A stretch of DNA of 64,000 nt from DATAPD01 sp036265385 (lineage in GTDB: Bacteria > Acidobacteriota > Terriglobia > Terriglobales > Acidobacteriaceae). The stretch covers positions 124,001-188,000 of the forward strand of contig DATAPD010000059.1 in NCBI GenBank assembly GCA_036265385.1, in the 5' to 3' direction. Position 1 is the first letter of the stretch, and each line of letters opens with the position of its first letter. The notes beneath the pieces are model-generated. The model saw nothing but the letters and a program-made list of their open reading frames with translations. It had not been told where the DNA came from and did no database searches. The translations under genes and the position numbers were made by a program. Positions 16,506-26,103 of this stretch are shown here, piece after piece.

Positions 16506-17597
16506 TCAATGCTGGGGATTCGCGGTGCTCGCTGACCCGTGAGGAGATTGCGATCCAGATGAAGCGCTGCTTGGCGCTGCACCGGTTTGTGAGGAAGTTG
16601 CAGAATCAGGCGAAGTCGTCAGAGACGTCTCAGATGCAGAAGTTCCCGTCGTTTGGTCGTCCGATGGTGACACAGGTTTCGGCGCTGGTTTCGGTGATAG
16701 CTTGGCCGGAGGCGGCGGTGAAGGCAATGGTTTGCCGATCATGATGCGCACCTGAACATATTGTTCCCAAACGAAGTTCCGGAACTCAGGCACCATCATG
16801 AAGGCTGCGTATCCGCCCGCCCCAGCAAGTGAGAGCAGCACCAACATAAGTGCCCAGACAGGAGTTCGACGCTTCATCTTTAGATCTGAATACGGTGCTC
16901 CGGAAAGCGGCAGTGGATTTTCAAGTTCATCCAGGTCCGCCAGAACGGGATCATCCTCTACTTTGCGAGCGACGGTTGGCCGTGCTTGGATTGCTGGAGC
17001 TTTGGGCTTGGACTTTTCGGACGCTTGCTCGAGAGCCGGAGCTGGAGCCGCCGCACTTGCAGAAACGAACGAAGTCTTCGAGCTGCTGTTCGCGCTTGGT
17101 CTGGACTGATCTGCTTTGGGTGCGGTCGTCTGCGTTTTTCCGTCTCCGCTCGCTGCTGATGTTGCCGCTGCCGCTTTCGCGAGAACAGGCGTGGACGCGA
17201 CGGCTGTCGTTTCTTGTGGAGCAACGATATTTTTCTTTATGCGGCTTGTTGCGGCTCGCAGCGCGTGTCGCGCCTGATCAAGGGAAGCAGGCTTGGTGAC
17301 TACGAAACCTGCGCCCAATCGGAAAGCAGTTGGCAAACCGGTGCGACCGCTCACGATTGCAATAGCAGGTGTTTGCTTGTTCCCATTCGAGTGGCGCGCA
17401 GCATCAAAGATCGCTTTGCCCGAAGCTGCGTCATCGCAGTCCACCAGAATGGCGCTGAACGCTCGTTTTTCGATTTCGCTTACGGCGGAAGTTGCGTCCG
17501 CGGGCCGTTCCACGGCGAAGCTCAGTTCGGCGAGCACCTGGCTCACGACATGGACGGCCTGCTCGTCTTTTGAAAGCAGCAAGACCGGATCGGGCAT
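16506..17597 (-). CDS. Receiver-like membrane protein, paralogue of the TonB hybrid
   Basis: 363 residues. The first ~120 share the neighbour's receiver-like pattern at identical positions: D53 (FSAILVD), K102 (FVVTKPA), and a Ser in the strand-four region that the neighbour lacks. A low-complexity Ala/Ser/Lys linker follows, then one membrane helix (~246-268) and a C-terminal periplasmic tail rich in Pro, Ser and Thr with no recognisable TonB or other domain. Tandem duplication followed by different C-termini is the simplest reading. It is 89 bases downstream of the YbaY-like lipoprotein gene and probably in the same transcript. Confidence 0.8.
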   Translation of the reverse strand: MPDPVLLLSKDEQAVHVVSQVLAELSFAVERPADATSAVSEIEKRAFSAILVDCDDAASGKAIFDAARHSNGNKQTPAIAIVSGRTGLPTAFRLGAGFVVTKPASLDQARHALRAATSRIKKNIVAPQETTAVASTPVLAKAAAATSAASGDGKTQTTAPKADQSRPSANSSSKTSFVSASAAAPAPALEQASEKSKPKAPAIQARPTVARKVEDDPVLADLDELENPLPLSGAPYSDLKMKRRTPVWALMLVLLSLAGAGGYAAFMMVPEFRNFVWEQYVQVRIMIGKPLPSPPPPAKLSPKPAPKPVSPSDDQTTGTSASETSLTTSPDSATSSQTGAAPSSASSGSQSPHGSASTANPQH

Positions 17598-17686
17598 AAC
17601 TGCACCATGCTAGGGGTCGAAACAAGGCTGGGCAAGTTACGCTGGTAAGAGCTTCTTTACGTGAGGAAAAGATAGGAACAAAGGGC

Positions 17687-18130
17687 CTAAGAGCTAACCG
17701 GAGAGACGCGAATCGTTACGTCCTGTTTCGGATTTCCACCGGTTAAGACCCTTGTCGTAGTCGTATTCGTCCATCGAAGCTGGTTTTCGATAGTGATTCG
17801 CACTCTTATCACGTACGAGTGACTTTCCTGTATTTGTGAGGGGTCATATTCAATGCGAAATGGAATCGGCACCTGATGGCTCGCCGCGATTGTCTGCTGA
17901 CCTAAGACGATCGCAGGTGCATCGGCTCGCGAGACGTCCTGCAACTCTAATTGCACGACGGCATTCGGGGGCAAAACGATACGTTCCAAATACATGACAT
18001 TGCCGGTAATTGCGGCTTTCAGCGAAGCTGGAGTCACGGTTGTTTTGTGTGTGCAAGCTGTGTGTAGCAGCACAGGGATTAGCAAAAGGCAGAGAAGAAC
18101 TCGCATCAGATGTGTCCTGTTAAACGACAT
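17687..18130 (-). CDS. YbaY/YscW-family lipoprotein
   Basis: 147 residues. A lipoprotein signal peptide is visible: MRVLLCLLLIPVLLHTAC, with lipobox LHTAC. The mature part matches the YbaY/YscW pattern: GNVMYLERIVLPPNAVVQLELQDVSRADAPAIVLG, then PIPFRIEYDPSQI and SYVIRVRI. Such proteins are outer-membrane or periplasmic lipoproteins; some act as pilotins, others have unknown roles. The start may be the ATG at 18106, which places the signal peptide at the very N-terminus; the longer start adds eight residues. It starts 14 bases after the MscS-type channel gene ends. Confidence 0.82.
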   Translation of the reverse strand: MSFNRTHLMRVLLCLLLIPVLLHTACTHKTTVTPASLKAAITGNVMYLERIVLPPNAVVQLELQDVSRADAPAIVLGQQTIAASHQVPIPFRIEYDPSQIQESHSYVIRVRITIENQLRWTNTTTTRVLTGGNPKQDVTIRVSPVSS

Positions 18131-18144
18131 TGTCGTAAAAATTC

Positions 18145-19911
18145 TCAGGCTTTTTTCCGACCATTTCCGAGCGCCGAATCCGCTGGAGGATATTCTATCG
18201 AGCCCCTGAACGACGAAATCTCAGGAGCGGCGAAATCGGGAAATGGGAGTTGCTTGTCATCTCGCCACTTCTCCACTTGTTGGACCGCCACCTCCGCTTT
18301 TTGATCGTCGATCCCGGGATCACGTCCGAGATAGACCGTGCGCGATGGAAATGCAAAGCCAGACCCTGACTGATCGACGATGCTCATGATTCGAAATAGC
18401 AGATCTTCACGAATGGCGGCGAACTCTCCGAAATCCTGCGTGAGAATGAACGCGAATGCTTCCAAGTCGAGAGAGCTTTGGCCGATACCAATAAGGCGAA
18501 TGCGAGCGCTGGAGGTCTCCACTTTCGGATGCTCGTAGAGCATGCGTCGGACTTCGGCGAGCACAAAGCGTAGCTGGTCCGTTGAGGTCTCGCTGCGCAG
18601 TCCGAGGTTTGTTTTGAAAAGAATTTTATCGCGACGGGTCAGGTTCTCGACGTTCATTGTGGCGAGCGCACCGTTGGGGATAGACAACTCGGTGCGTTCG
18701 GTTGTGCGAATGCGCGTCGAGCGCAAGCTGATGTCTTCTACCGTGCCCACGCGATCTCCAAACTGGCACGTGTCACCGACTCGAAGCACCTCGTCGCCGA
18801 GAATGGAGACCCCACCGAAGAGATTCTCTAAGGTTTTCTGAGCGGCAAAAGCGATAGCGATTCCGCCGATGCCGAGACCTGCAAGAGCGGTCGTCAGATT
18901 GAAACCAAGGAGGCCCAAAACGCTGATGATCGCGCCTATGATGATCAGTACTTTCAGGATTCGCTCTCCCAAGATCATCAAGGAGCCCGTGCCCGTGCGC
19001 CCGGTGCTAATAGCGCGCGTACGCAGCAGCCTCATGGAACGGACCGTGAGTCGCCACAAGAACCAGAAGAAAGCGCTAACAAAAACAATCCAAGTGAACT
19101 GGGCGTAGTAATGTCTTTGCAGAAGCGGAATGCTGAGAAAAGCAACGAGGATGCGGTTGGTCACAGTTGACAACAGCAACCACAGAGGACTTGCTGTCTC
19201 GCTCCAACGCTCGCTGGTAGCTAAGCCTTTACGCTGAAGCCAAAGCAAGCGAGGAACCTGAAATAACCTGACCACTACCCACGCAATCATCGCGGCAAGC
19301 GGGATGGAAAGTAGAAGTCCAAGCCATTGCCAGACAGCTATACCGAACAGTTGTTTTTCTACAGACCACTTGGGAAGCTTCCCCTCAATCTGATGACCCT
19401 CGAATTGTTCATAAACGTCCGGAACGCGGGCGAGCGTTTCATCCGCGACTAACCAGATCCTTCCACCGACGGATGGGTCATACACGCGCTCCAGGGTCAG
19501 TGGCACTTCCCGATCGCCGGCGACGAGCGTGCCCAGATTTTGCTGATCGAGCGCCACTCCTTCCTGCGGATCACCTTCTGCCCGCGTGCTGATGCGTTTC
19601 AGGCTGACGTTGCCGCCACTGGAATCGATCAAGGACTTCAGTTCGGAAGCAAGTTCTTGTCCTTGCGATTGACGTCGAGAGGGGGAGAGGTGGAGGTAGT
19701 GAGCGGCCGTCTTGTAATTGGAAGATTGGCATGCCTGGAGGAATCCAAATACAGTTCCTGCAGGCGTCGAGCGGCCGAGTGGATCGGCGTTCGCGGCGAC
19801 CTCGGTGTTATTTCCGTTCCCACTGTTGGGCTTCGACGCTTGCGGAGAAGCGGCGAGCGCGCTGAGCAGAATGATGCCGAGCAAGCCTACTGACCAGTAA
19901 CGCATGAACAT
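18145..19911 (-). CDS. MscS-family mechanosensitive channel with N-terminal periplasmic domain
   Basis: 588 residues. A cleavable signal peptide (first ~25 residues) leads into a ~160-residue exported domain, then about five membrane helices (~185-370). The MscS core is clear: the pore helix LAGLGIGGIAIAFAAQKTLEN, then GDEVLRVGDTCQFGDRVGTVEDISLRSTRIRT and SIPNGALATMNVENLTRRD of the beta domain. The family opens under membrane tension to release solutes. It is longer than E. coli MscS (286 residues) because of the exported domain, resembling the larger MscS homologues. It is the first gene of a minus-strand block with the YbaY-like lipoprotein and the receiver-like proteins. Confidence 0.9.
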   Translation of the reverse strand: MFMRYWSVGLLGIILLSALAASPQASKPNSGNGNNTEVAANADPLGRSTPAGTVFGFLQACQSSNYKTAAHYLHLSPSRRQSQGQELASELKSLIDSSGGNVSLKRISTRAEGDPQEGVALDQQNLGTLVAGDREVPLTLERVYDPSVGGRIWLVADETLARVPDVYEQFEGHQIEGKLPKWSVEKQLFGIAVWQWLGLLLSIPLAAMIAWVVVRLFQVPRLLWLQRKGLATSERWSETASPLWLLLSTVTNRILVAFLSIPLLQRHYYAQFTWIVFVSAFFWFLWRLTVRSMRLLRTRAISTGRTGTGSLMILGERILKVLIIIGAIISVLGLLGFNLTTALAGLGIGGIAIAFAAQKTLENLFGGVSILGDEVLRVGDTCQFGDRVGTVEDISLRSTRIRTTERTELSIPNGALATMNVENLTRRDKILFKTNLGLRSETSTDQLRFVLAEVRRMLYEHPKVETSSARIRLIGIGQSSLDLEAFAFILTQDFGEFAAIREDLLFRIMSIVDQSGSGFAFPSRTVYLGRDPGIDDQKAEVAVQQVEKWRDDKQLPFPDFAAPEISSFRGSIEYPPADSALGNGRKKA

Positions 19912-20025
19912 CTCCAGACGGAAAGGGACGCGTTCTCGCGTCGCAGATTATGCAATTTGGCGAGCCACTATTTTACAGAAAGTGGAGAGCATCAAACTCA
20001 GTCGTCCGGAGTTGAGGCCGAGTTC

Positions 20026-21447
20026 TCAACGCTTCGGTCGATAAATGTCAGTAGCCTGCCCATAAAAAACTTCGGCAGCACCCATAATCGTTTCCGACAA
20101 TGTCGGATGAGGATGGATCGTGAGGCCGAGGTCGGCAGCCGTGGCACACATTTCTATTGCGAGAACACCTTCTGCAATAAGTTCACCAGCGCCAGCGCCT
20201 ACAATTCCGACCCCAAGGACACGCTCTGTTTTTGGATCAATGATGAGCTTGGTCATTCCCTCTGGACGATCCAGCGTGATTGCGCGTCCAGACGCACCCC
20301 AAGGATATTTCGCCACTTTGTAATCCTTGCCTTGTTCCTTGGCTTGTGTCTCGGTAAGGCCGGCCCATGCGATTTCGGGATCTGTGAAGACAACAGCTGG
20401 GATTGCATTTGGTTCGAACGCGACCTTATGTCCCGCGATTGCCTCAGCTGCGGTTCGTCCTTCGTGGGTGGCTTTATGCGCCAGCATCGGTTCTCCGACG
20501 ACATCGCCGATGGCATAAATCGCTGGGTCGTCAGTCTGAAGTTGCTCGTTGACTTGTATAAATCCGCGCGGGTTGACTTTCACTTTCGTTTTGTCGAGCC
20601 CAGGAATCTCGGAGTTCGGTTTACGACCCACGGACATCAGCACGCGGTCGAAAATCTGTTCCTTTTCTTTTACGTCCGCGCCCTCAAAGGTTGCTTTGAT
20701 CCCGTTCTTGTCTTCCTTTAGTGATTTCACTGTTGTGTTAACCATGATGGCCGAGACAAGCTTTTCCATCCGTTTGTGAAGAGGAAGAACGAGATCGCGA
20801 TCTGCGCCAGGAAGAATGCCGGAAAGCATCTCGACTACAGTGACCTTCGTCCCGAGGGCGGCATAAACAGAACCGAGTTCCAATCCGATATATCCACCGC
20901 CAATGACCAGAAGCGATTTCGGAATGTCAGGCAGGTTGAGGGCGCCGCTGGAATCCATGAACCTGGGACTATCAATTTTTAGAGTCGGTACAACAGCAGG
21001 CCGAGAGCCGGTGGCAATGATGATGCGATCGAACGTCATATTTTCATCGCCGCCGGAGTTTTTCGTGACCTTTAGCGTGGTCGAATTTACGAAGGCTGCT
21101 TTGCCTTGTACGTACTGAACGGAGCGTTGCTTGGCGAGTTGGCCGAGTCCGCCGGTGAGTTTCTTCACCACGTTCTCTTTGAAAGAGCGCAGCTGATCGA
21201 GATTGATTTTCGGCTTGGGATACTCGATTCCCCACGCTTTCGACTGCTCGGCTTCTTCAATGAGTTTGGCCACATGGAGTAGAGCTTTCGACGGAATGCA
21301 ACCTCGATAGAGGCAGACGCCTCCGGGGTTGGCTTCGGGATCAATGAGACTGACTTTCAAGCCGAGGTCTGCTGCTAGAAAGGCAGCGGCGTAGCCACCC
21401 GGTCCGCCACCGATGACTGCAACACGAAGGTTGGAAGTTTCCGACAT
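20026..21447 (-). CDS. lpdA: Dihydrolipoyl dehydrogenase (E3)
   Basis: 473 residues, standard for E3. The FAD motif GGGPGGYAAAFLAADLG (~13-29), the redox disulfide C45/C50 in GGVCLYRGCIPSK, the NAD-binding GGGYIGLELGSVYAALG, the second FAD segment YAIGDV and the C-terminal catalytic HPHPTLSE are all present. It reoxidises dihydrolipoamide on the E2 lipoyl domains and makes NADH. Eight bases separate it from the E2 gene, so E1, E2 and E3 form one operon. It could also serve other lipoyl enzymes in the cell. Confidence 0.96.
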   Translation of the reverse strand: MSETSNLRVAVIGGGPGGYAAAFLAADLGLKVSLIDPEANPGGVCLYRGCIPSKALLHVAKLIEEAEQSKAWGIEYPKPKINLDQLRSFKENVVKKLTGGLGQLAKQRSVQYVQGKAAFVNSTTLKVTKNSGGDENMTFDRIIIATGSRPAVVPTLKIDSPRFMDSSGALNLPDIPKSLLVIGGGYIGLELGSVYAALGTKVTVVEMLSGILPGADRDLVLPLHKRMEKLVSAIMVNTTVKSLKEDKNGIKATFEGADVKEKEQIFDRVLMSVGRKPNSEIPGLDKTKVKVNPRGFIQVNEQLQTDDPAIYAIGDVVGEPMLAHKATHEGRTAAEAIAGHKVAFEPNAIPAVVFTDPEIAWAGLTETQAKEQGKDYKVAKYPWGASGRAITLDRPEGMTKLIIDPKTERVLGVGIVGAGAGELIAEGVLAIEMCATAADLGLTIHPHPTLSETIMGAAEVFYGQATDIYRPKR

Positions 21448-21455
21448 TTGTATTT

Positions 21456-23243
21456 TTATCCTTGTACCGAAAGAAGGAATGGCTGCTCAAAAGCTTCTGC
21501 GATCCAGCGGAGAAAGCGAGCCGCATCGGCGCCATCGATCAGGCGATGATCGTAGGAAAGTGAAAGAGGCAATACAAGTCGCGCCTCGAATTTTCGATTG
21601 ATCCAGACAGGCTCCATGCTGGAACGGGAAAGACCAAGAATTGCGACTTCTGGATGGTTCACGATCGGCGAAAAGCCCGTTCCACCGATTCCTCCCAAAT
21701 TCGTAATGGTGAAAGTTCCCCCCTCCATCTCTTCGGGAGAGAGTTTCTTGTCGCGTGCTTTCTTCGATAACTGCGTAAGTTCTGCGGCGAGCTCGACGAT
21801 ATTTTTCTTGTCCACATCGCGAATCACGGGGACGAGAAGCCCCCGGTCTGTGTCCACCGCGACTCCAACATTGATGTACTGCTTGTAAACAATTTCCTCT
21901 TTCGCCATGTCGATCGAGGCGTTGAATTGCGGGAAAACTTTGATGGCGGAGGCGACCACTTTGAGCGCGATCGCGGTGACAGTCATCTTGCCGCCAGCTT
22001 CCTCTGCCTTCGGAGCAAAGCGTGCTCGGAGCTGTTCAAGCTCTGTGATGTCCGCTTTGTCCTGTTGCGTGACATGGGGGATGACGTTCCATGCTTCTGC
22101 GAGATGCTGAGCAGTTTTGCGTCGAACTCCCCGCATGGATACGCGCTCGACCTTGCCCCATTTTGAGAAATCAGGCAGAGAAGGCTGCGCGAAGTGTCCG
22201 GCGACAGGAGTTTGAACCGCAGATGCGGCGGCAAGCAGTCCCTTAGCGTGCGCCTTTACGTCGTCCTCGCTGATACGGCCAGCAGGGCCGCACCCTTTCA
22301 CGTCGTGAATGTCTACACCAAGCTCGCGAGCCAGACGTCGCACGTGGGGCGCTGCCGGGACCGGTTCACGGTGTTCCGTGCCTGCCACTTTCTCTAATTG
22401 CGTCGGCATCGAAAACGACGGAGCCTGCGTTGGCGGCTGATCCGGAGGCAGCGCTTGCTCTTCGGTCTTTCCTTCCGCTTGCATCGCAAGCTGGAAAGCA
22501 ATGCGTGCGGCTTGCTGGCCAGACACGTGTTCGACAGGTGAGGTTTGGCGTTTGGGAGGCGGCGGAGCGGCGGTTGTTCCGGTTTCAAGGGTGAAGATGA
22601 CTTGCCCGACTTTGATTTTCTGCCCTTCTTTGACTTTTATGTCGCGCACGACACCGCTGACTGAAGATGGAACCTCGACCACGGCTTTGTCGGTTTCGAG
22701 CTCCATGATCGGTTGACCCTCGGAAACCCGAGTGCCCGGTGAAATCATCAATCGCACGAGGTCACCTTGATCGATGTTTTCGCCGAGTTCAGGCAAAACA
22801 AACTCTGACGCACTGGCGGGAGCAGCAGAGACAGGTGCACTAGGCTTTGGCTGAGGAGCAGTGGTTTGCTGTTGGCGAGGCGGAGGGGGCGGAGTGTCAA
22901 GTTCGTTGGAGGACGGTGTTGTATGAACTTCAACTTCGGTTGCAGTAGCCGGAGGAGCAGGCTGTTTTGGTTCCGCAGATTTTTGTGCAGGAGCTTTCGC
23001 GGGAGACGCACCGTTCTCGACCGTGAAGATGACTTGTCCAACTTTCAGTTTGTCACCTTCTTTAACGCGCACTTCCTTAACCGTGCCGCTCACTGAAGAG
23101 GGTACTTCGACGACCGCCTTATCAGTCTCCAACTCCATTACGGGTTGGCCTTCGCTGATGCTGGTACCAGGAGAGATCATCAAGCGAACAAGATCGCCGC
23201 TCTCGATGTTTTCGCCCAGTTCGGGGAGTTTGAATTCCGTCAC
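21456..23243 (-). CDS. aceF: Dihydrolipoyllysine acetyltransferase (E2 of pyruvate dehydrogenase), two lipoyl domains
   Basis: 595 residues: two nearly identical lipoyl domains with the modified lysines in ETDKAVVEVPSS (K42 and K186), Ala/Pro-rich linkers, a peripheral-subunit-binding domain (~297-332: VRRLARELGVDIHDVKGCGPAGRISEDDV) and a catalytic acyltransferase domain ending with DHRLIDG (~565-571). It transfers the acetyl group from E1 to CoA and forms the core of the complex. It has two lipoyl domains where E. coli has three. The gene lies between aceE (18 bases upstream) and lpd. Confidence 0.96.
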   Translation of the reverse strand: MTEFKLPELGENIESGDLVRLMISPGTSISEGQPVMELETDKAVVEVPSSVSGTVKEVRVKEGDKLKVGQVIFTVENGASPAKAPAQKSAEPKQPAPPATATEVEVHTTPSSNELDTPPPPPRQQQTTAPQPKPSAPVSAAPASASEFVLPELGENIDQGDLVRLMISPGTRVSEGQPIMELETDKAVVEVPSSVSGVVRDIKVKEGQKIKVGQVIFTLETGTTAAPPPPKRQTSPVEHVSGQQAARIAFQLAMQAEGKTEEQALPPDQPPTQAPSFSMPTQLEKVAGTEHREPVPAAPHVRRLARELGVDIHDVKGCGPAGRISEDDVKAHAKGLLAAASAVQTPVAGHFAQPSLPDFSKWGKVERVSMRGVRRKTAQHLAEAWNVIPHVTQQDKADITELEQLRARFAPKAEEAGGKMTVTAIALKVVASAIKVFPQFNASIDMAKEEIVYKQYINVGVAVDTDRGLLVPVIRDVDKKNIVELAAELTQLSKKARDKKLSPEEMEGGTFTITNLGGIGGTGFSPIVNHPEVAILGLSRSSMEPVWINRKFEARLVLPLSLSYDHRLIDGADAARFLRWIAEAFEQPFLLSVQG

Positions 23244-23261
23244 TTTCTATTCTGTCCTTTG

Positions 23262-25940
23262 TTAGCTGATTGTTGGATTCAGCTTTTCGGGATTGATCTT
23301 GAGGTCGCGAATCGCCTTTTGCACATCTTCGGCCGAATATTTTCCTTCACGCGCAAGAGCCGTCAAGGTTGCGAGCACAATATGTTTGGCGTCGACTTCG
23401 AAGAAATCACGCAAAGCGCTGCGATTCTCGCTTCGGCCGAATCCATCCGTGCCGAGAGACCACAAACGGCCAGGCACCCACTGCGAAATGCTTTCCGGAA
23501 GAACCTTCATGTAATCCGATGCGGCGACGAACACACCAGGAGCGTCCTTCAGAGTGCGGGTGACGTAGGGCACCTTGCTCTGCTGTCCGGGATGAAGCAT
23601 GTTCCAGCGCTCACAGTCGTTGGCTTCGCGGTAGAGTTCTTTGTAGCTGGTAACACTCCAAACATCCGCGGCGACGCCGTACTTCTCGCCAAGAAGTTTT
23701 TGCGCTTTCAGCACTTCAAACATGATCGTGCCGCTACCGAGTAGCTGGGCGTGCAGCTTGGCATCCTTTGCTTCGGACTTCTTGTATCGGTAAAGGCCTT
23801 TCAGGATGCCCTCGCGAACTTCATCACCGTCCGGCATGCTCGGCATGGGCAAGGGCTCGTTCGTCACAGTGAGGTAGTAGAAGATCGGCTCCTGATCTAC
23901 ATACATGCGCTTAATCCCATCCTGCACAATGACAGCGATCTCATAGGCGAAGGCGGGATCGTAAGCCATGAGGTTCGGAACACTCATCGCAAGGACATGG
24001 CTGTGTCCATCCTGGTGCTGGAGACCCTCGCCTGCGAGAGTTGTCCGGCCGGCTGTTCCTCCGACCAGGAACCCGTGGCACCGCATATCAGCCGCTGCCC
24101 AGATGAGATCTCCGATGCGCTGAAATCCAAACATCGAGTAATAAATAAAGAAGGGTATCGTGTTGATCCCGTGATTGGCATAAGCAGTTCCGGCAGCGAT
24201 AAACGAGCACATGGAGCCTGCTTCGGTGATGCCTTCTTCGAGAATTTGCCCGTTCTTTGCTTCCTTGTAGTAGAGGAGTGTATCCATGTCGACGGGCTCG
24301 TAGAGTTGACCAACGCTCGAGTAGATACCAACTTGGCGGAACAGAGCCTCCATGCCGAACGTGCGTGCCTCGTCGGGGATGATGGGAACAATCAGCTTGC
24401 CGACTTCCGGATCGCGCAAGAGCTTGGAAAGCAGGCGAACGAAGACCATGGTTGTTGAAGCTTCACGGCCGTCCGTACCTTTGTAGAACTCTTCGAAATG
24501 CGCGTCCGACACGGGCTTGAGCGGAGTCGCCCGCACCTTTCGTTGGGGTAGATATCCGCCGAGCTGTTGACGGCGCTCTTGCATGTACTTGATCTCGGCA
24601 CTGTCGTCAGCGGGCCGATAAAAGGGTGCCTCATGCAGTTCATCATCTGGAATTGGAATGCCAAAGCGAGAACGGAAGAGCGCTAGCTCGTCTTCGTTCA
24701 ATTTCTTTTGCTGATGGGTGATGTTCTTGCCTTCACCAGCCTCGCCTAATCCGTAGCCTTTGATGGTCTTGGCCAGAATGATTGTCGGTGATCCAGTGTG
24801 TTCGACCGCGGCTTTGTATGCGGCGTGGACCTTGATGGGATCGTGTCCGCCAAGACGCATGCGGGCTAGCTGCTCATCGGACAGGTGCTCAACCATTTTG
24901 AGCAGTCGCGGATCGGTGCCGAAAAAGTTTTGTCGGAAATAAGCGCCGCTTTCGACAAAGTATTTCTGATACTGGCCATCAGTGATTTCACCCATGCGTC
25001 GAACAAGCAGTCCGTCGCGATCAGCCTGAATGAGCGGATCCCAATCACTTCCCCAGATGCACTTGATGACATTCCAGCCAGCACCGCGGAAGATTGCTTC
25101 GAGTTCTTGAACGATTTTTCCATTGCCGCGAACGGGACCATCGAGTCGTTGTAGATTGCAATTGACGACGAAGATCAGGTTGTCGAGGCGCTCGCGAGAG
25201 GCCAGAGTGATAGAACCAAGGGACTCGGGCTCATCCATTTCTCCGTCGCCGAGAAATGCCCACACTTTGCCGCCAGTGGACGTCTTAAGGCCACGGTTTT
25301 CGAGGTACTTAATGAAGCGCGCGTGGTAGATGGCTTGAATTGGTCCCAGACCCATCGAAACTGTGGGGAATTCCCAGAAGTCCTGCATGAGCCACGGGTG
25401 CGGATAAGACGAGAGGCCGCCGCCTTGTTTCAGTTCGCGGCGAAAGTTTTCGAGCTTTTCGACAGGGATGCGACCTTCCAGAAAGGCCCGTGCATAAATA
25501 CCGGGAGCGGCGTGTCCTTGGAAATAAACGATATCGCGATCGCCCGATTCAGTCTGGGCGTGAAGGAAGTGATTAAATGCAACTTCGTAAAGAGTCGCAG
25601 CAGAAGCAAAGGTCGAGATATGCCCGCCGATTCCTTCTTGAATCTTGTTGGCGCGAACGACCATCGCGAGTGCATTCCAACGAACCAGGCTCTTGATTCT
25701 CCGCTCCATCTCCTGACTTCCGGGAAATGGCGGCTGGGCCTTCGAATAAATTGTGTTCTGGTAGGGCGTAGTGGCGGTAAATGGCAGATGGACCCCGGCG
25801 GCTCGGCGAGCGTGTAAGGTGAGTTGCTGCAATAGCCTGCCAGCTCGGTCCGGACCGCCCTTGGAAAGAACGTAATCCAAGGAATCCAGCCATTCGCGTG
25901 TTTCTAAAACTTCTAATCCGTTCGTTTGCTGTTCAGCCAC
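23262..25940 (-). CDS. aceE: Pyruvate dehydrogenase E1 component, homodimeric type
   Basis: 892 residues, close to the 887 of E. coli AceE. The thiamine-diphosphate motif starts at GDGEMDEPES (~231) and ends NCN about 30 residues later. Other conserved stretches include QGHAAPGIYARAFLEGR (~141), TIKGYGLGEAGEGKN, and TAGRTTLAGEGLQHQDGHS. It decarboxylates pyruvate and acetylates E2. It is the first gene of the aceE-aceF-lpd operon; the ~160 bases upstream probably hold the promoter, but no clear operator, for example for PdhR, is visible. Confidence 0.97.
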   Translation of the reverse strand: MAEQQTNGLEVLETREWLDSLDYVLSKGGPDRAGRLLQQLTLHARRAAGVHLPFTATTPYQNTIYSKAQPPFPGSQEMERRIKSLVRWNALAMVVRANKIQEGIGGHISTFASAATLYEVAFNHFLHAQTESGDRDIVYFQGHAAPGIYARAFLEGRIPVEKLENFRRELKQGGGLSSYPHPWLMQDFWEFPTVSMGLGPIQAIYHARFIKYLENRGLKTSTGGKVWAFLGDGEMDEPESLGSITLASRERLDNLIFVVNCNLQRLDGPVRGNGKIVQELEAIFRGAGWNVIKCIWGSDWDPLIQADRDGLLVRRMGEITDGQYQKYFVESGAYFRQNFFGTDPRLLKMVEHLSDEQLARMRLGGHDPIKVHAAYKAAVEHTGSPTIILAKTIKGYGLGEAGEGKNITHQQKKLNEDELALFRSRFGIPIPDDELHEAPFYRPADDSAEIKYMQERRQQLGGYLPQRKVRATPLKPVSDAHFEEFYKGTDGREASTTMVFVRLLSKLLRDPEVGKLIVPIIPDEARTFGMEALFRQVGIYSSVGQLYEPVDMDTLLYYKEAKNGQILEEGITEAGSMCSFIAAGTAYANHGINTIPFFIYYSMFGFQRIGDLIWAAADMRCHGFLVGGTAGRTTLAGEGLQHQDGHSHVLAMSVPNLMAYDPAFAYEIAVIVQDGIKRMYVDQEPIFYYLTVTNEPLPMPSMPDGDEVREGILKGLYRYKKSEAKDAKLHAQLLGSGTIMFEVLKAQKLLGEKYGVAADVWSVTSYKELYREANDCERWNMLHPGQQSKVPYVTRTLKDAPGVFVAASDYMKVLPESISQWVPGRLWSLGTDGFGRSENRSALRDFFEVDAKHIVLATLTALAREGKYSAEDVQKAIRDLKINPEKLNPTIS

Positions 25941-26103
25941 GTCTGCTTTCTCCCCAGCGATGATTGCAATCTTCCATCATAAGCAATTACGCGGATTTTT
26001 GCTGGGAGCCGGCGACAGTTCAATGCTTCGGACGCGCCGGGCAGCGCTCAACCTGTTACAACCCATTACTTTTTTGTGAAGCGAGATGGTGAGTGGAAAA
26101 ATC

